A stretch of DNA of 7,077 nucleotides from UBA4416 sp043718985 (GTDB lineage: Bacteria; Bacteroidota; Bacteroidia; B-17B0; Aurantibacillaceae). Within the stretch, counting starts at the first letter, position 1; each line of letters starts with the position of its first letter. Both the position numbers and the translations under genes were made by a program. The stretch is from the NCBI GenBank assembly GCA_043718985.1, contig JAYSUQ010000315.1, positions 1 through 7,077 on the forward strand, read 5' to 3'. Shown here piece by piece: positions 1-5,676 of this stretch. Under the pieces are notes generated by a model. That model was not told where the DNA came from. It searched no databases and saw only the letters and a program-made list of their open reading frames with translations.

Positions 1-1
1 A

Positions 2-457
2 TCGGCAGGCTATGCCACAGGCTTTGGCGATGAGGATTTTGTAAAGAAATTACCAAACTTGCATTTGCCTTTTTTGCATAAAGAACGCAAGTATCGCACG
101 TTTCAAATTACTGGCGACTCTATGAACCCGATACCCGATAAATCGTACATCGTTGGCGAGTTTGTAGAAAACTTAAATGATATAAAAGATGATAACGCTT
201 ACATTGTTGTTACGCTCAATGATGGTGTTGTTTTTAAAGTATTGAATAACCGTATTAAAAAAAATAAAACCATTTTATTAACGTCTTTAAATGCGTTTTA
301 TGAGCCTTACGAACTCACCATAAATAAAGTAAAAGAAGTCTGGAAATTTACGCACTACATCAGTTCTCAACTGCCCGAACCTGTGCTTGATAATAAAACG
401 ATGGCTTCTACTGTTCTTAAATTACGAAAAGATGTAGCTAATCTACAATTCAAATAA
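2..457 (+). CDS. LexA/S24-family autoproteolytic transcriptional regulator, C-terminal part (5' partial)
   Basis: The reading frame is open from base 2, so the gene begins outside the window. The TTG at 59 is internal and not a real start. The visible 151 residues form an S24 peptidase domain. An Ala-Gly pair at bases 5-10 (SAGYATGFGD context) matches the LexA/UmuD-type self-cleavage site. The nucleophile serine lies in GDSMNP (Ser codon 119-121) and the general-base lysine in DGVVFKVL (Lys codon 236-238). In this family, activated RecA or another signal triggers cleavage at Ala-Gly, which inactivates a repressor whose N-terminus normally carries an XRE-type HTH; that part is not visible here. 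The C-terminus continues past the domain with a short helical tail (LRKDVANLQ). It lies 11 bp before the next gene and probably shares its transcript. The family call is firm. The target, and whether this is a phage/ICE repressor or a host LexA-like factor, cannot be told. Confidence 0.88.
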   Translation, partial: SAGYATGFGDEDFVKKLPNLHLPFLHKERKYRTFQITGDSMNPIPDKSYIVGEFVENLNDIKDDNAYIVVTLNDGVVFKVLNNRIKKNKTILLTSLNAFYEPYELTINKVKEVWKFTHYISSQLPEPVLDNKTMASTVLKLRKDVANLQFK

Positions 458-468
458 AACCAATTGCA

Positions 469-702
469 ATGAAAAAGAACGTAGAATATTTAACCCCATC
501 GCAGGTTATAGATAAGTATCCCGAACTGGAACAAAAGTTTGGGTGGAGTGCCAAAGATTTAGGCGTGTTCCTGAAAAATAAATTATTACAAGGGCATTAC
601 AATCATTCTGTCCGAAAGTCAATGATAGTAGAAGATTCACTCAAAAAATTAATTCGTTTTGCTAACGAGCAAATTGATAATCAAAAAGTAACGATACTAT
701 AA
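469..702 (+). CDS. Conserved-looking small protein of unknown function (77 aa), possible DNA-binding
   Basis: I cannot assign a named family. The protein is 77 residues, soluble and mostly helical in appearance, with no signal peptide, cysteine or membrane segment. It starts at an ATG 11 bp after the S24 gene stop and ends 3 bp before the SRAP start, so it is almost certainly in the same operon. The N-terminal half (LTPSQVIDKYPELEQKFGWSA) followed by DLGVFLKNKLL and a short Tyr/Ser/Arg/Lys stretch (GHYNHSVRKSMIVEDSL) could fold as a small winged-helix or excisionase-like module, with a basic turn and a final helix (KKLIRFANEQI). That is an inference from pattern only. Its tight placement between an SOS-type regulator and an abasic-site protein suggests a role in DNA recognition or in control of the cassette. 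The gene itself is credible from codon use, spacing and a lack of competing frames. Confidence 0.75.
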   Translation: MKKNVEYLTPSQVIDKYPELEQKFGWSAKDLGVFLKNKLLQGHYNHSVRKSMIVEDSLKKLIRFANEQIDNQKVTIL

Positions 703-705
703 ATT

Positions 706-1431
706 ATGTGCTATAATATTTCTGCTAAAACTTCTAAAGAAACATTAGAAAAACGTTTTAAATCAAAAGTAAAAGATGGAGCGACTATTACGCCACATTA
801 TTATTTGAATGGATTTAATCATCCTAAAACGCCTGTTATATCAAGTGTTAATAGTGATGTGATTGATAAGTACCATTGGGGATTAATTCCATCATTTTGC
901 CAAACTACCAAAGACGCAAAGGATATGATGACTAAAACATTGAATGCTAAAAGCGAAACTATTTTTGCTTTACCGTCTTTTAAAAATTCTATTATAGAGA
1001 AACGTTGTTTAGTTTTAGTTGATGGCTTTTACGAATGGCAAACAATCGGTAAACAAAAATATCCTTACTACATCTATACAAAAGACAATGAGCCTTTTGC
1101 GTTTGGTGGTATTTATAACGATTGGGTAAATAAAGAAACTGGCGAAATAATTAATACTTTTTCAATTATTACTACTGAAGCAAATCCGTTAATGGCAAAA
1201 ATACATAACGTGAAATTGCGTATGCCTTTCATTTTGCCTAAAGGCATTGAGAAAGATTGGCTTAACCCAAACTTAATTGAAAATCAAATTAATGAGTTAA
1301 TGAAACCTAATAGCGAAACGCCATTATTTGCACATACAATTTCAAAACTCATTACAAATAAAAACGAAAATCCCGATACAAAAAAAGTCCAAGACTATTT
1401 TGAATACCCCGAACTGGCTATGTTCGATTAA
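706..1431 (+). CDS. SOS response-associated peptidase (SRAP) family protein, YedK/HMCES-like
   Basis: The SRAP fold protects abasic sites in single-stranded DNA by forming a stable thiazolidine crosslink through Cys2 once the initiator Met is removed. This protein begins MCYN, so Cys2 is in place and the start at 706 is fixed by it. Other active-site positions are visible: Asn80 in LNAKSET, Glu110 in DGFYEW, and His167 in KIHNVKLRMP, matching Asn75, Glu105 and His160 of E. coli YedK. The WGLIPSF motif near residue 58 and the RMPFIL motif near 172 are also typical. Length (241 aa) is normal, with no signal peptide, so it is cytosolic. Two differences from YedK are visible: Lys82 where YedK has Arg77 in NAR, and Tyr-Asn after Cys2 instead of Gly-Arg. 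It is last in the plus-strand cluster and is followed by about 67 bp of AT-rich DNA and a strong terminator. The family assignment is secure; the biological role is inferred from family knowledge. Confidence 0.93.
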   Translation: MCYNISAKTSKETLEKRFKSKVKDGATITPHYYLNGFNHPKTPVISSVNSDVIDKYHWGLIPSFCQTTKDAKDMMTKTLNAKSETIFALPSFKNSIIEKRCLVLVDGFYEWQTIGKQKYPYYIYTKDNEPFAFGGIYNDWVNKETGEIINTFSIITTEANPLMAKIHNVKLRMPFILPKGIEKDWLNPNLIENQINELMKPNSETPLFAHTISKLITNKNENPDTKKVQDYFEYPELAMFD

Positions 1432-1498
1432 TTCTTAATATTTTTCAATTTATTTCAATGTTTTTTAATTGGCTTTTAATTACTACTTAATTTATTGT

Positions 1499-1528
1499 AA
1501 AAAGGGAGGTATAAAAACCTCCCTTTTT
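1499..1528. terminator. Bidirectional intrinsic terminator between convergent genes
   Basis: Perfect 12-bp inverted repeat: AAAAAGGGAGGT (1499-1510), 6-nt loop ATAAAA, ACCTCCCTTTTT (1517-1528). The GC-rich core GGGAGGT/ACCTCCC is flanked by A5 on one side and T5 on the other, so it can terminate in both directions. It ends the plus-strand SRAP cluster (stop at 1431) and the minus-strand metal-binding gene (stop at 1549). The 67 bp between the SRAP stop and the stem is AT-rich and holds nothing else I recognise. Confidence 0.92.
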
Positions 1529-1548
1529 AGCCCATTCAAGTGCTACAA

Positions 1549-1968
1549 TTATTTTTTTACAATCAATGCCATTCCACATTTAGGGCAACTACCTGCTTTA
1601 TCAGAGGTTACTTCAGGGTGCATTGAGCAAGTATAAACAGTAGCTTTTGGGTCATGCTTTTTGCACTTATCCATTTTACCGTTCATATCCATACACTCCC
1701 CTTCTTTCATGGTCATTTTTTTTCCGTCTTTCATAACGCATTCTCCGTTTACCATACATACAGTTCCGTTTTTCATGGTCATATCTTTTTCCATAGGCAT
1801 ACATACTCCGTCTTTATGGTGCATCATCTTTCCGTCTTTCATCATACAGCATTCTTTGGTTGCAGTAGATTTTGTTTTAGTTTGAGCATATGTGTTAGTT
1901 GCAGTAAAGCATAATACCATCATAAGTAATGAAGCAAATAAAGTAGCAATTGTTTTTTTAGTTTTCAT
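1549..1968 (-). CDS. Exported Met/Cys-rich DUF6799-like protein with C-terminal heavy-metal-binding domain
   Basis: The 139-residue protein opens with a Sec signal peptide (basic MKTKK, hydrophobic core to about residue 24, likely cut after NTYA near residue 28), so it should act in the periplasm or outside. There is no convincing lipobox around Cys20. Residues 40-102 are built from degenerate repeats on the pattern M-K-D/N/E-G-x (MMKDGKMM, HKDGVCM, MKNGTVCM, VMKDGKKM, MKEGECM), with 7 Cys and about 15 Met, resembling DUF6799. Residues 112-137 form the small heavy-metal-binding domain seen at the ends of CusB-like and P-type ATPase proteins: YTCSMHPEV followed by CPKCGMAL. Cys, Met and His enrichment suggests Cu(I)/Ag(I) binding. 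Its 5' side carries a 23-bp tandem repeat and a terminator of the preceding gene, so it is probably transcribed on its own. It ends at the bidirectional terminator. Metal binding is well supported; metal identity is inferred from the neighbours. Confidence 0.88.
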   Translation of the reverse strand: MKTKKTIATLFASLLMMVLCFTATNTYAQTKTKSTATKECCMMKDGKMMHHKDGVCMPMEKDMTMKNGTVCMVNGECVMKDGKKMTMKEGECMDMNGKMDKCKKHDPKATVYTCSMHPEVTSDKAGSCPKCGMALIVKK

Positions 1969-1989
1969 AATAATTATTTTTTAATTGAA

Positions 1990-2035
1990 TTCAGTACCGC
2001 TGTTTCTCGGTTTTCAGTATCGCTGTTACCCGTTT
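1990..2035. repeat. Two tandem 23-bp direct repeats upstream of the metal-binding gene
   Basis: Unit 1 (1990-2012) and unit 2 (2013-2035) match at 19 of 23 positions; both carry TTCAGTA-Y-CGCTGTT. Each unit also contains a short inverted CAG-N5-CTG core. The pair lies 22 bp upstream of the start codon of the minus-strand gene ending at 1549 and just downstream of the csp-like gene's terminator, exactly where a promoter/operator would be expected. I could not find a clear Bacteroidota -7/-33 pair overlapping it. It may be a paired regulator-binding site or simply a small duplication. Confidence 0.6.
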
Positions 2036-2043
2036 AATAAATT

Positions 2044-2068
2044 AAAAAAGAGGAATTTTATTTCCCTC
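2044..2068 (-). terminator. Probable intrinsic terminator after the Cys-rich copper-storage gene
   Basis: Read on the minus strand, GAGGGAA (2068-2062), loop ATAAAA, TTCCTC (2055-2050), then six T (2049-2044). The stem pairs fully apart from one bulged G, and may be lengthened by G-U pairs. It begins 15 bp after the stop codon at 2084. The T tract and position favour a real terminator that separates this gene from the downstream metal-binding gene, though the stem is short. Confidence 0.55.
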
Positions 2069-2083
2069 CCTCTCAGAATTTAG

Positions 2084-2386
2084 TTAAGCACAGGCTTCTG
2101 CACATTTTTTGCAAGCTTCAGCACAAGCTTTGCAAGTTTGGTGATGGTCTGTATGTTTTGTACATTCTTCGGCACAAGCATTACAAAGCTTGGCACATAA
2201 AGCACATAAGTCTTTTGAGTACTTAGAATCTCTTGCACATAATCTTGCACATAAAGCACAAATGTCGGCACAATCTCGACATAGTGAGATACATTCTTTG
2301 TGTCCGTGACTGATACAATCTGTAACACAAGCTTCGCAAGCAACACAGCACGCTAAGCAAGCGTCGATACATTTTTGTTTTTCCAT
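2084..2386 (-). CDS. Cytosolic four-helix-bundle copper-storage protein (Csp/DUF326 type)
   Basis: The protein has 100 residues, 23 of them cysteines, mostly spaced as CxxC and CxxxC along amphipathic helices: near residues 6-24, 32-50, 61-75 and 85-99. Four Cys-lined helices match the Csp family, in which thiolates line the inside of a four-helix bundle and hold many Cu(I) ions. There is no signal peptide (it starts MEKQKC), so it corresponds to the cytosolic Csp3-like branch rather than the exported Csp1 branch. Histidines in SHGHKE and KHTDHHQ sit at loops between helices and could help copper entry; that is inference. It is preceded by a 214-bp non-coding stretch containing a plausible promoter and is followed by its own terminator, so it appears to be a single-gene transcript next to the copper operon. 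A role as Cu(I) buffer or store in the cytoplasm is the best reading; related Cys-rich proteins of unknown metal preference also exist. Confidence 0.9.
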   Translation of the reverse strand: MEKQKCIDACLACCVACEACVTDCISHGHKECISLCRDCADICALCARLCARDSKYSKDLCALCAKLCNACAEECTKHTDHHQTCKACAEACKKCAEACA

Positions 2387-2415
2387 TTTTTTAAATTTTA
2401 GTTATGAAAGAATTT

Positions 2416-2446
2416 TCACAACGCTAAGAACATCGTATTGTTGTGA
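2416..2446. promoter_or_regulatory. Inverted repeat overlapping the predicted csp promoter
   Basis: TCACAAC (2416-2422) and GTTGTGA (2440-2446) are perfect 7-bp inverted arms separated by 17 bp. One arm overlaps the predicted -7 element and the other abuts the -33 element of the minus-strand promoter. A dimeric regulator bound here would cover the core promoter. No regulator gene is in the window to connect with it, so function is inferred from placement alone. Confidence 0.4.
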
Positions 2447-2450
2447 CAAA
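2419..2450 (-). promoter_or_regulatory. Predicted Bacteroidota-type promoter for the Csp-like gene
   Basis: On the minus strand, TTTG (2450-2447) is followed after 20 bp by TAGCGTTG (2426-2419), one mismatch from the Bacteroidota -7 consensus TAnnTTTG. The spacing falls in the range reported for the TTG / TAnnTTTG promoters of this phylum. Transcription would begin near 2412, giving a leader of about 25 nt before the ATG at 2386. The following leader is A/T-rich with no Shine-Dalgarno sequence, as is usual for the phylum. Confidence 0.5.
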
Positions 2451-2452
2451 GT

Positions 2453-2481
2453 GTTGTATAGAAATAGAAAGAAGTTGTATA
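2453..2481. repeat. Direct repeat GTTGTATA with 21-bp period upstream of the csp promoter
   Basis: GTTGTATA occurs at 2453-2460 and 2474-2481, 21 bp apart, i.e. two helical turns, directly upstream of the predicted -33 element. Same-face direct repeats at that distance resemble activator sites such as those of AraC-type proteins. However, the same 8-mer also occurs inside coding sequence at 4487-4494 and 5716-5723, so chance is a real alternative in this AT-rich DNA. Confidence 0.35.
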
Positions 2482-2543
2482 ATTCACACGTAAATGCAAG
2501 TTTTGTCAGTAGCCTCTGATTGAGAGTGTTAATATCCTACAAT

Positions 2544-2556
2544 GCATATAATATGC
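2544..2556. promoter_or_regulatory. 13-bp palindrome in the gap between the oxidase gene and csp-like gene
   Basis: GCATAT-A-ATATGC is a perfect 6-bp-arm palindrome. It lies about 45 bp downstream of the oxidase stop codon and about 95 bp upstream of the predicted csp -33 element. It has no T tract and too small a loop to be a hairpin terminator, so a protein-binding site is the more natural reading, but nothing else supports it. The rest of 2482-2600 shows no ORF or RNA gene that I can recognise. Confidence 0.3.
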
Positions 2557-2600
2557 TACCGACTTATTAGTTTTATCGCTCTTGTTTAAAATCGGAATTT

Positions 2601-4847
2601 TTAATAATTCAAACTTAATCCCAAACCAAAGCCCATATCACTATCATAATGTGTTCTAATACCCATATTTTTGTTTAAAATATATTTTAAATCAATCATA
2701 TACTCTTTATCGGAATTATACATTAGCCCTAATCTCAGGCGTTTTGTAATAGGTATATCTTCACGCTTTAATTGTAATAAAACTGTGCCGTCAGTAAATA
2801 CTTCTGCTTCAAAATGAACTAACATTGGTAAGGTGTATGAAAATCCCGCAGAAAATGCTTGTCGTGTATCTTTAGTATCTGTTTGATTAAACAAATTTGT
2901 TTCTTGAAAATTTAATTGTCCATCTCGTTTTCTATAACGGTAATCAAAACCTATAAAAGGCATAAACCATTGCATTTTACCAATATAACGACCAAGATGT
3001 GTTTCTACTTCGTATCCGTGCATATCCATATAACCTAATCGCCATTCTGACATTAAACTCCAACGGGTGTTTTGTAACATTGCCATACCATCGTTTCCAT
3101 TCGTAGCAAAATCATTTTCTCCCATAAAATGAAATTTCCTATCATCACTTTTAAGTTTACGGTACGTATATTTAGGATTTGGTATTAATGGGTTTGGTTC
3201 TTGTTTTTCGTAGCTAAGTACACGCCCCATACCGCTCATCATGTGGTATAAAATATGGCAATGAAAAAACCAATCACCATCAACGTTAGCGTTAAAAACT
3301 AAGGTATCAGTTTCCATGGGCATTATATCTACGATGTTTTTTAGTGGTGCATTATCCCCTTGTCCATTTAATAATCTAAAGTCATGCCCGTGTAAGTGCA
3401 TTGGGTGGCGCATCATAGAGCCATTGTATATTACTATTCTTACATTCTCGCCCTTTTTAATTAATATTTTATCGGCTTCAGAAACTACTTTGTTATCCAA
3501 ACTCCACACATAACGATTCATGTTACCAGTAAGTTCAAAACGTAATTCTTTTACAGGTGCGTCTTTTGGGAGGCTCGTATTTATTGGCGATTTTAACATC
3601 GCATAATTTAACGTAACAATATCTGATAGTTTATTACTATTGTATTGTTCGCTACCCATTTTCATATCATTCATTTTTGGCTTGTCATCTCCCGTAATTT
3701 CGGGATACATAACCACATTCATATCCATTTGATTAAGGCTCATCTGCATATTCATATCATCTAAGTCGCCATTCATTTTCATCATACCATTCATCATCTT
3801 CATTCCCTCAAAATATTTTAATTTTGGTAGTGGTGCTGTTAGTTGCTTAATACCACTACCTAAATACAAGGATGCTGAATTGATACGGTCTTCGGAGGTT
3901 GCTAAAAATTCGTATGAGGTACTATCATTCGGTATCGTAACAATTACATCGTATGTTTCGGAAACAGCTACAATTAGCCTATCTACTTCAATAGGTTCTA
4001 CGTCGTTTCCATCGTTAGCAACAACAGTCATTTTACCGCCTGCGTATGTTAGCCAAAAATAAGTGGAAGCTCCGCCATTTGAAATTCGTAATCGAACTTT
4101 ATCCCCACTTTTAAATTGAGAAAGTTGATGTTCATTTTTACCATTCATTAAAAACTTATCATAATATACATCACTAACGTCCATTGCCAACATTCGTTTC
4201 CATTCGTTTTTAAGTTTGGTTTTAAAATGTTTGTGTTTTATGGCTTCGGCATAACTTTGTGTAGTTCCTTTTTTTATAGCAAACCAATCCGTAGCATTAT
4301 GTAACATTCGATGTACATTTTTAGGATTGTAATTTGTCCATTCACTCAAAACAATTGGTATGGCGGGTAAATCATCAATACCATTTCTAAATGTTTTATC
4401 ATCTAATCGTTTATTCATTATAAACGAGCCATACATTCCTATTTGTTCTTGCAAACCCGAATGACTGTGATACCAGTGCGTACCATGTTGTATAATGGGG
4501 AATTTATATAAATGCGTTGTGTGCGGTTTAATAGGCATTTGAGTTAGATAAGGAACGCCATCTTCTTTATTAGGTAAAAACAAACCGTGCCAGTGTAATG
4601 AAGTGCTTTCATTCAATTCATTATGTACATAAATTTCGGCAGTATCACCCTCCGTAAATGTAAGCGTTGGCATCGGTATCTGACCGTTTACGGCTATCGC
4701 TCGCCTTTCTTTACCTGTAAAATTTACAATGGTATCTTTCACATACAAATCGTAACGAACAGTTTTTTGTGCATTAACAACATTAGCCGTAACTAACAAT
4801 ACAATTACTTGCAACAGTTTTTTGTAACTATTTTTTTTAGTATCCAT
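2601..4847 (-). CDS. CopA-type multicopper oxidase fused to a C-terminal barrel-like (CopB-like) extension
   Basis: This 748-residue exported enzyme probably oxidises Cu(I) to less toxic Cu(II) in the periplasm. A Sec signal peptide (cut near residue 26, VNA-Q, no twin arginine) precedes three cupredoxin domains. All four copper-ligand motifs are intact: HWHG (85-88), HWYHSH (124-129), HPMHLHGH (481-488) and HCHILYHMMSGM (529-540), giving type 1 ligands His481, Cys530, His535 and axial Met540. A Met-rich insert at about 349-398 (MKMMNGMMKMNG, MNMQMS) matches the copper-binding Met loops of CopA/PcoA. After the last oxidase motif, roughly residues 560-748 are extra: alternating aromatic strands (WRLGYMDMHGYEVETHLG, FIGFDYRYRK, AGFSYTLPM) ending in LGLSLNY, with a C-terminal aromatic residue. 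This resembles an outer-membrane beta-barrel such as CopB/PcoB. The gene begins 22 bp after the 268-aa barrel gene and is last in the operon. Oxidase identity is firm; the barrel reading of the tail is inference. Confidence 0.93.
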   Translation of the reverse strand: MDTKKNSYKKLLQVIVLLVTANVVNAQKTVRYDLYVKDTIVNFTGKERRAIAVNGQIPMPTLTFTEGDTAEIYVHNELNESTSLHWHGLFLPNKEDGVPYLTQMPIKPHTTHLYKFPIIQHGTHWYHSHSGLQEQIGMYGSFIMNKRLDDKTFRNGIDDLPAIPIVLSEWTNYNPKNVHRMLHNATDWFAIKKGTTQSYAEAIKHKHFKTKLKNEWKRMLAMDVSDVYYDKFLMNGKNEHQLSQFKSGDKVRLRISNGGASTYFWLTYAGGKMTVVANDGNDVEPIEVDRLIVAVSETYDVIVTIPNDSTSYEFLATSEDRINSASLYLGSGIKQLTAPLPKLKYFEGMKMMNGMMKMNGDLDDMNMQMSLNQMDMNVVMYPEITGDDKPKMNDMKMGSEQYNSNKLSDIVTLNYAMLKSPINTSLPKDAPVKELRFELTGNMNRYVWSLDNKVVSEADKILIKKGENVRIVIYNGSMMRHPMHLHGHDFRLLNGQGDNAPLKNIVDIMPMETDTLVFNANVDGDWFFHCHILYHMMSGMGRVLSYEKQEPNPLIPNPKYTYRKLKSDDRKFHFMGENDFATNGNDGMAMLQNTRWSLMSEWRLGYMDMHGYEVETHLGRYIGKMQWFMPFIGFDYRYRKRDGQLNFQETNLFNQTDTKDTRQAFSAGFSYTLPMLVHFEAEVFTDGTVLLQLKREDIPITKRLRLGLMYNSDKEYMIDLKYILNKNMGIRTHYDSDMGFGLGLSLNY

Positions 4848-4869
4848 TTTATCGTAATTATTATTTTTC

Positions 4870-5676
4870 TTATTTAGTTACATTAAAAAATGTGTACTCA
4901 AATTTTATAAGAAAGCCATTTGGTGCTGTACGAAGCATATTGCTATACAATTCTTTGCGGTAAGCTAAATCTATTCTTGCTCTACTTCTTATAATAAACT
5001 GAATGGAAGGAACTATATCTAAATTTGATTTACCATTTTGATTAAGTGTTTGCCCTAAAAATTCTACCATTAAATTGACGTTAGGCTGCTTTAAGTCTTT
5101 ATAAACTCTTGGATACATTAACCTACCAAACGATAAGGTGTAGTTAGTAGCATTGTTACTTTGTGTTTCGGGAAACTTATTAATTGAGGTATTATCTACT
5201 GCTTTTTCGTAACTAACAGAACCACTAATAGCTAATTTATTTACTAATTGTGTGGCTATAATTCCTAATTCGCCACCCGAATTATGCCCCATTGTTTCTA
5301 TTTCCTCTTGATGTATATCTGCTCTATTTAAACTTATACGACCATAAGTAGCTAATCTAAAATGTTTATGCAAATCATCGCTACTATAAAATCGGTATTT
5401 AGCATAAAAACTACCACCTTCTAAATTTAAACCAGAGGTTGTTCTGTTACTCTGAAAACTTTGTAAATGCACCATCCATTTTTGATTAATACCCCACATT
5501 ATTTCAGGCATTAAATGGTAATTCAGTTTATTACTTTTATCAAACATAAAGCTATTCATTGCTCTTATGCCAATAGAACCTGCGGGCATATTACTTGCAG
5601 GCTCTGTCATTACAAAAAGCTCTTGCCCATTGGTTTGTAAATGAATAAATAGTGTAATAATAATTAACCCTCTCAT
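4870..5676 (-). CDS. Predicted outer-membrane beta-barrel protein of the copper operon (unknown function)
   Basis: The 268-residue protein has a short signal peptide (MRGLIIITLFIHLQTNG, cut before or near Gln18) followed by TEPASNMPAGSIGIR, which reads like the first strand of a barrel. The rest is rich in alternating polar/hydrophobic strands with aromatic girdles (FYAKYRFY, KLAISGSVSYEK, YTLSFGRLMYPR, RARIDLAYRKELY), and the end FLIKFEYTFFNVTK carries alternating aromatics. No cysteine is present, and there are no CxxC or HxH metal motifs. I do not recognise a named family; such proteins occur beside multicopper oxidases in Bacteroidota and may replace CopB/PcoB or act as a porin-like exporter (inference). 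The start codon overlaps the stop of the upstream HMA gene by one base (TAATG), indicating translational coupling, and the oxidase gene follows after 22 bp. Confidence 0.75.
   Translation of the reverse strand: MRGLIIITLFIHLQTNGQELFVMTEPASNMPAGSIGIRAMNSFMFDKSNKLNYHLMPEIMWGINQKWMVHLQSFQSNRTTSGLNLEGGSFYAKYRFYSSDDLHKHFRLATYGRISLNRADIHQEEIETMGHNSGGELGIIATQLVNKLAISGSVSYEKAVDNTSINKFPETQSNNATNYTLSFGRLMYPRVYKDLKQPNVNLMVEFLGQTLNQNGKSNLDIVPSIQFIIRSRARIDLAYRKELYSNMLRTAPNGFLIKFEYTFFNVTK

Noticed and set aside
59..457. TTG at 59 as the start of the S24 gene
   Set aside because: The frame stays open to base 2 and includes the Ala-Gly cleavage site and family-typical residues upstream, so the gene is simply cut by the window edge.
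1654..1914. Plus-strand open frames (also 1661-1885) opposite the Met/Cys-rich gene
   Set aside because: They are antisense mirrors of the repetitive KDGKM-type coding sequence; the minus-strand frame has a signal peptide and a known domain.
1990..2035. Tandem repeat as a CRISPR array remnant
   Set aside because: The units are directly adjacent with no spacer, imperfect, and no cas gene is near.
2080..2346. Alternative minus-strand frame across the Cys-rich gene
   Set aside because: It overlaps the Csp frame almost wholly and gives a Val/Leu/Gln-rich low-complexity product, a shadow of the Cys codon pattern.
2581..2610. Weak inverted A/T segment after the oxidase stop as a terminator
   Set aside because: AAAAT/ATTTT arms have no GC core and no reliable stem, so I do not call a terminator for the copper operon here.
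3316..3513. Plus-strand open frames inside the oxidase gene (also 3880-4062)
   Set aside because: They are antisense to conserved oxidase sequence, with no recognisable domain or ribosome-binding context.
4870..5676. Calling the 268-aa protein CopB/PcoB
   Set aside because: It lacks the Met/His-rich N-terminus and any motif of that family that I can see; only the barrel-like pattern and context are shared.
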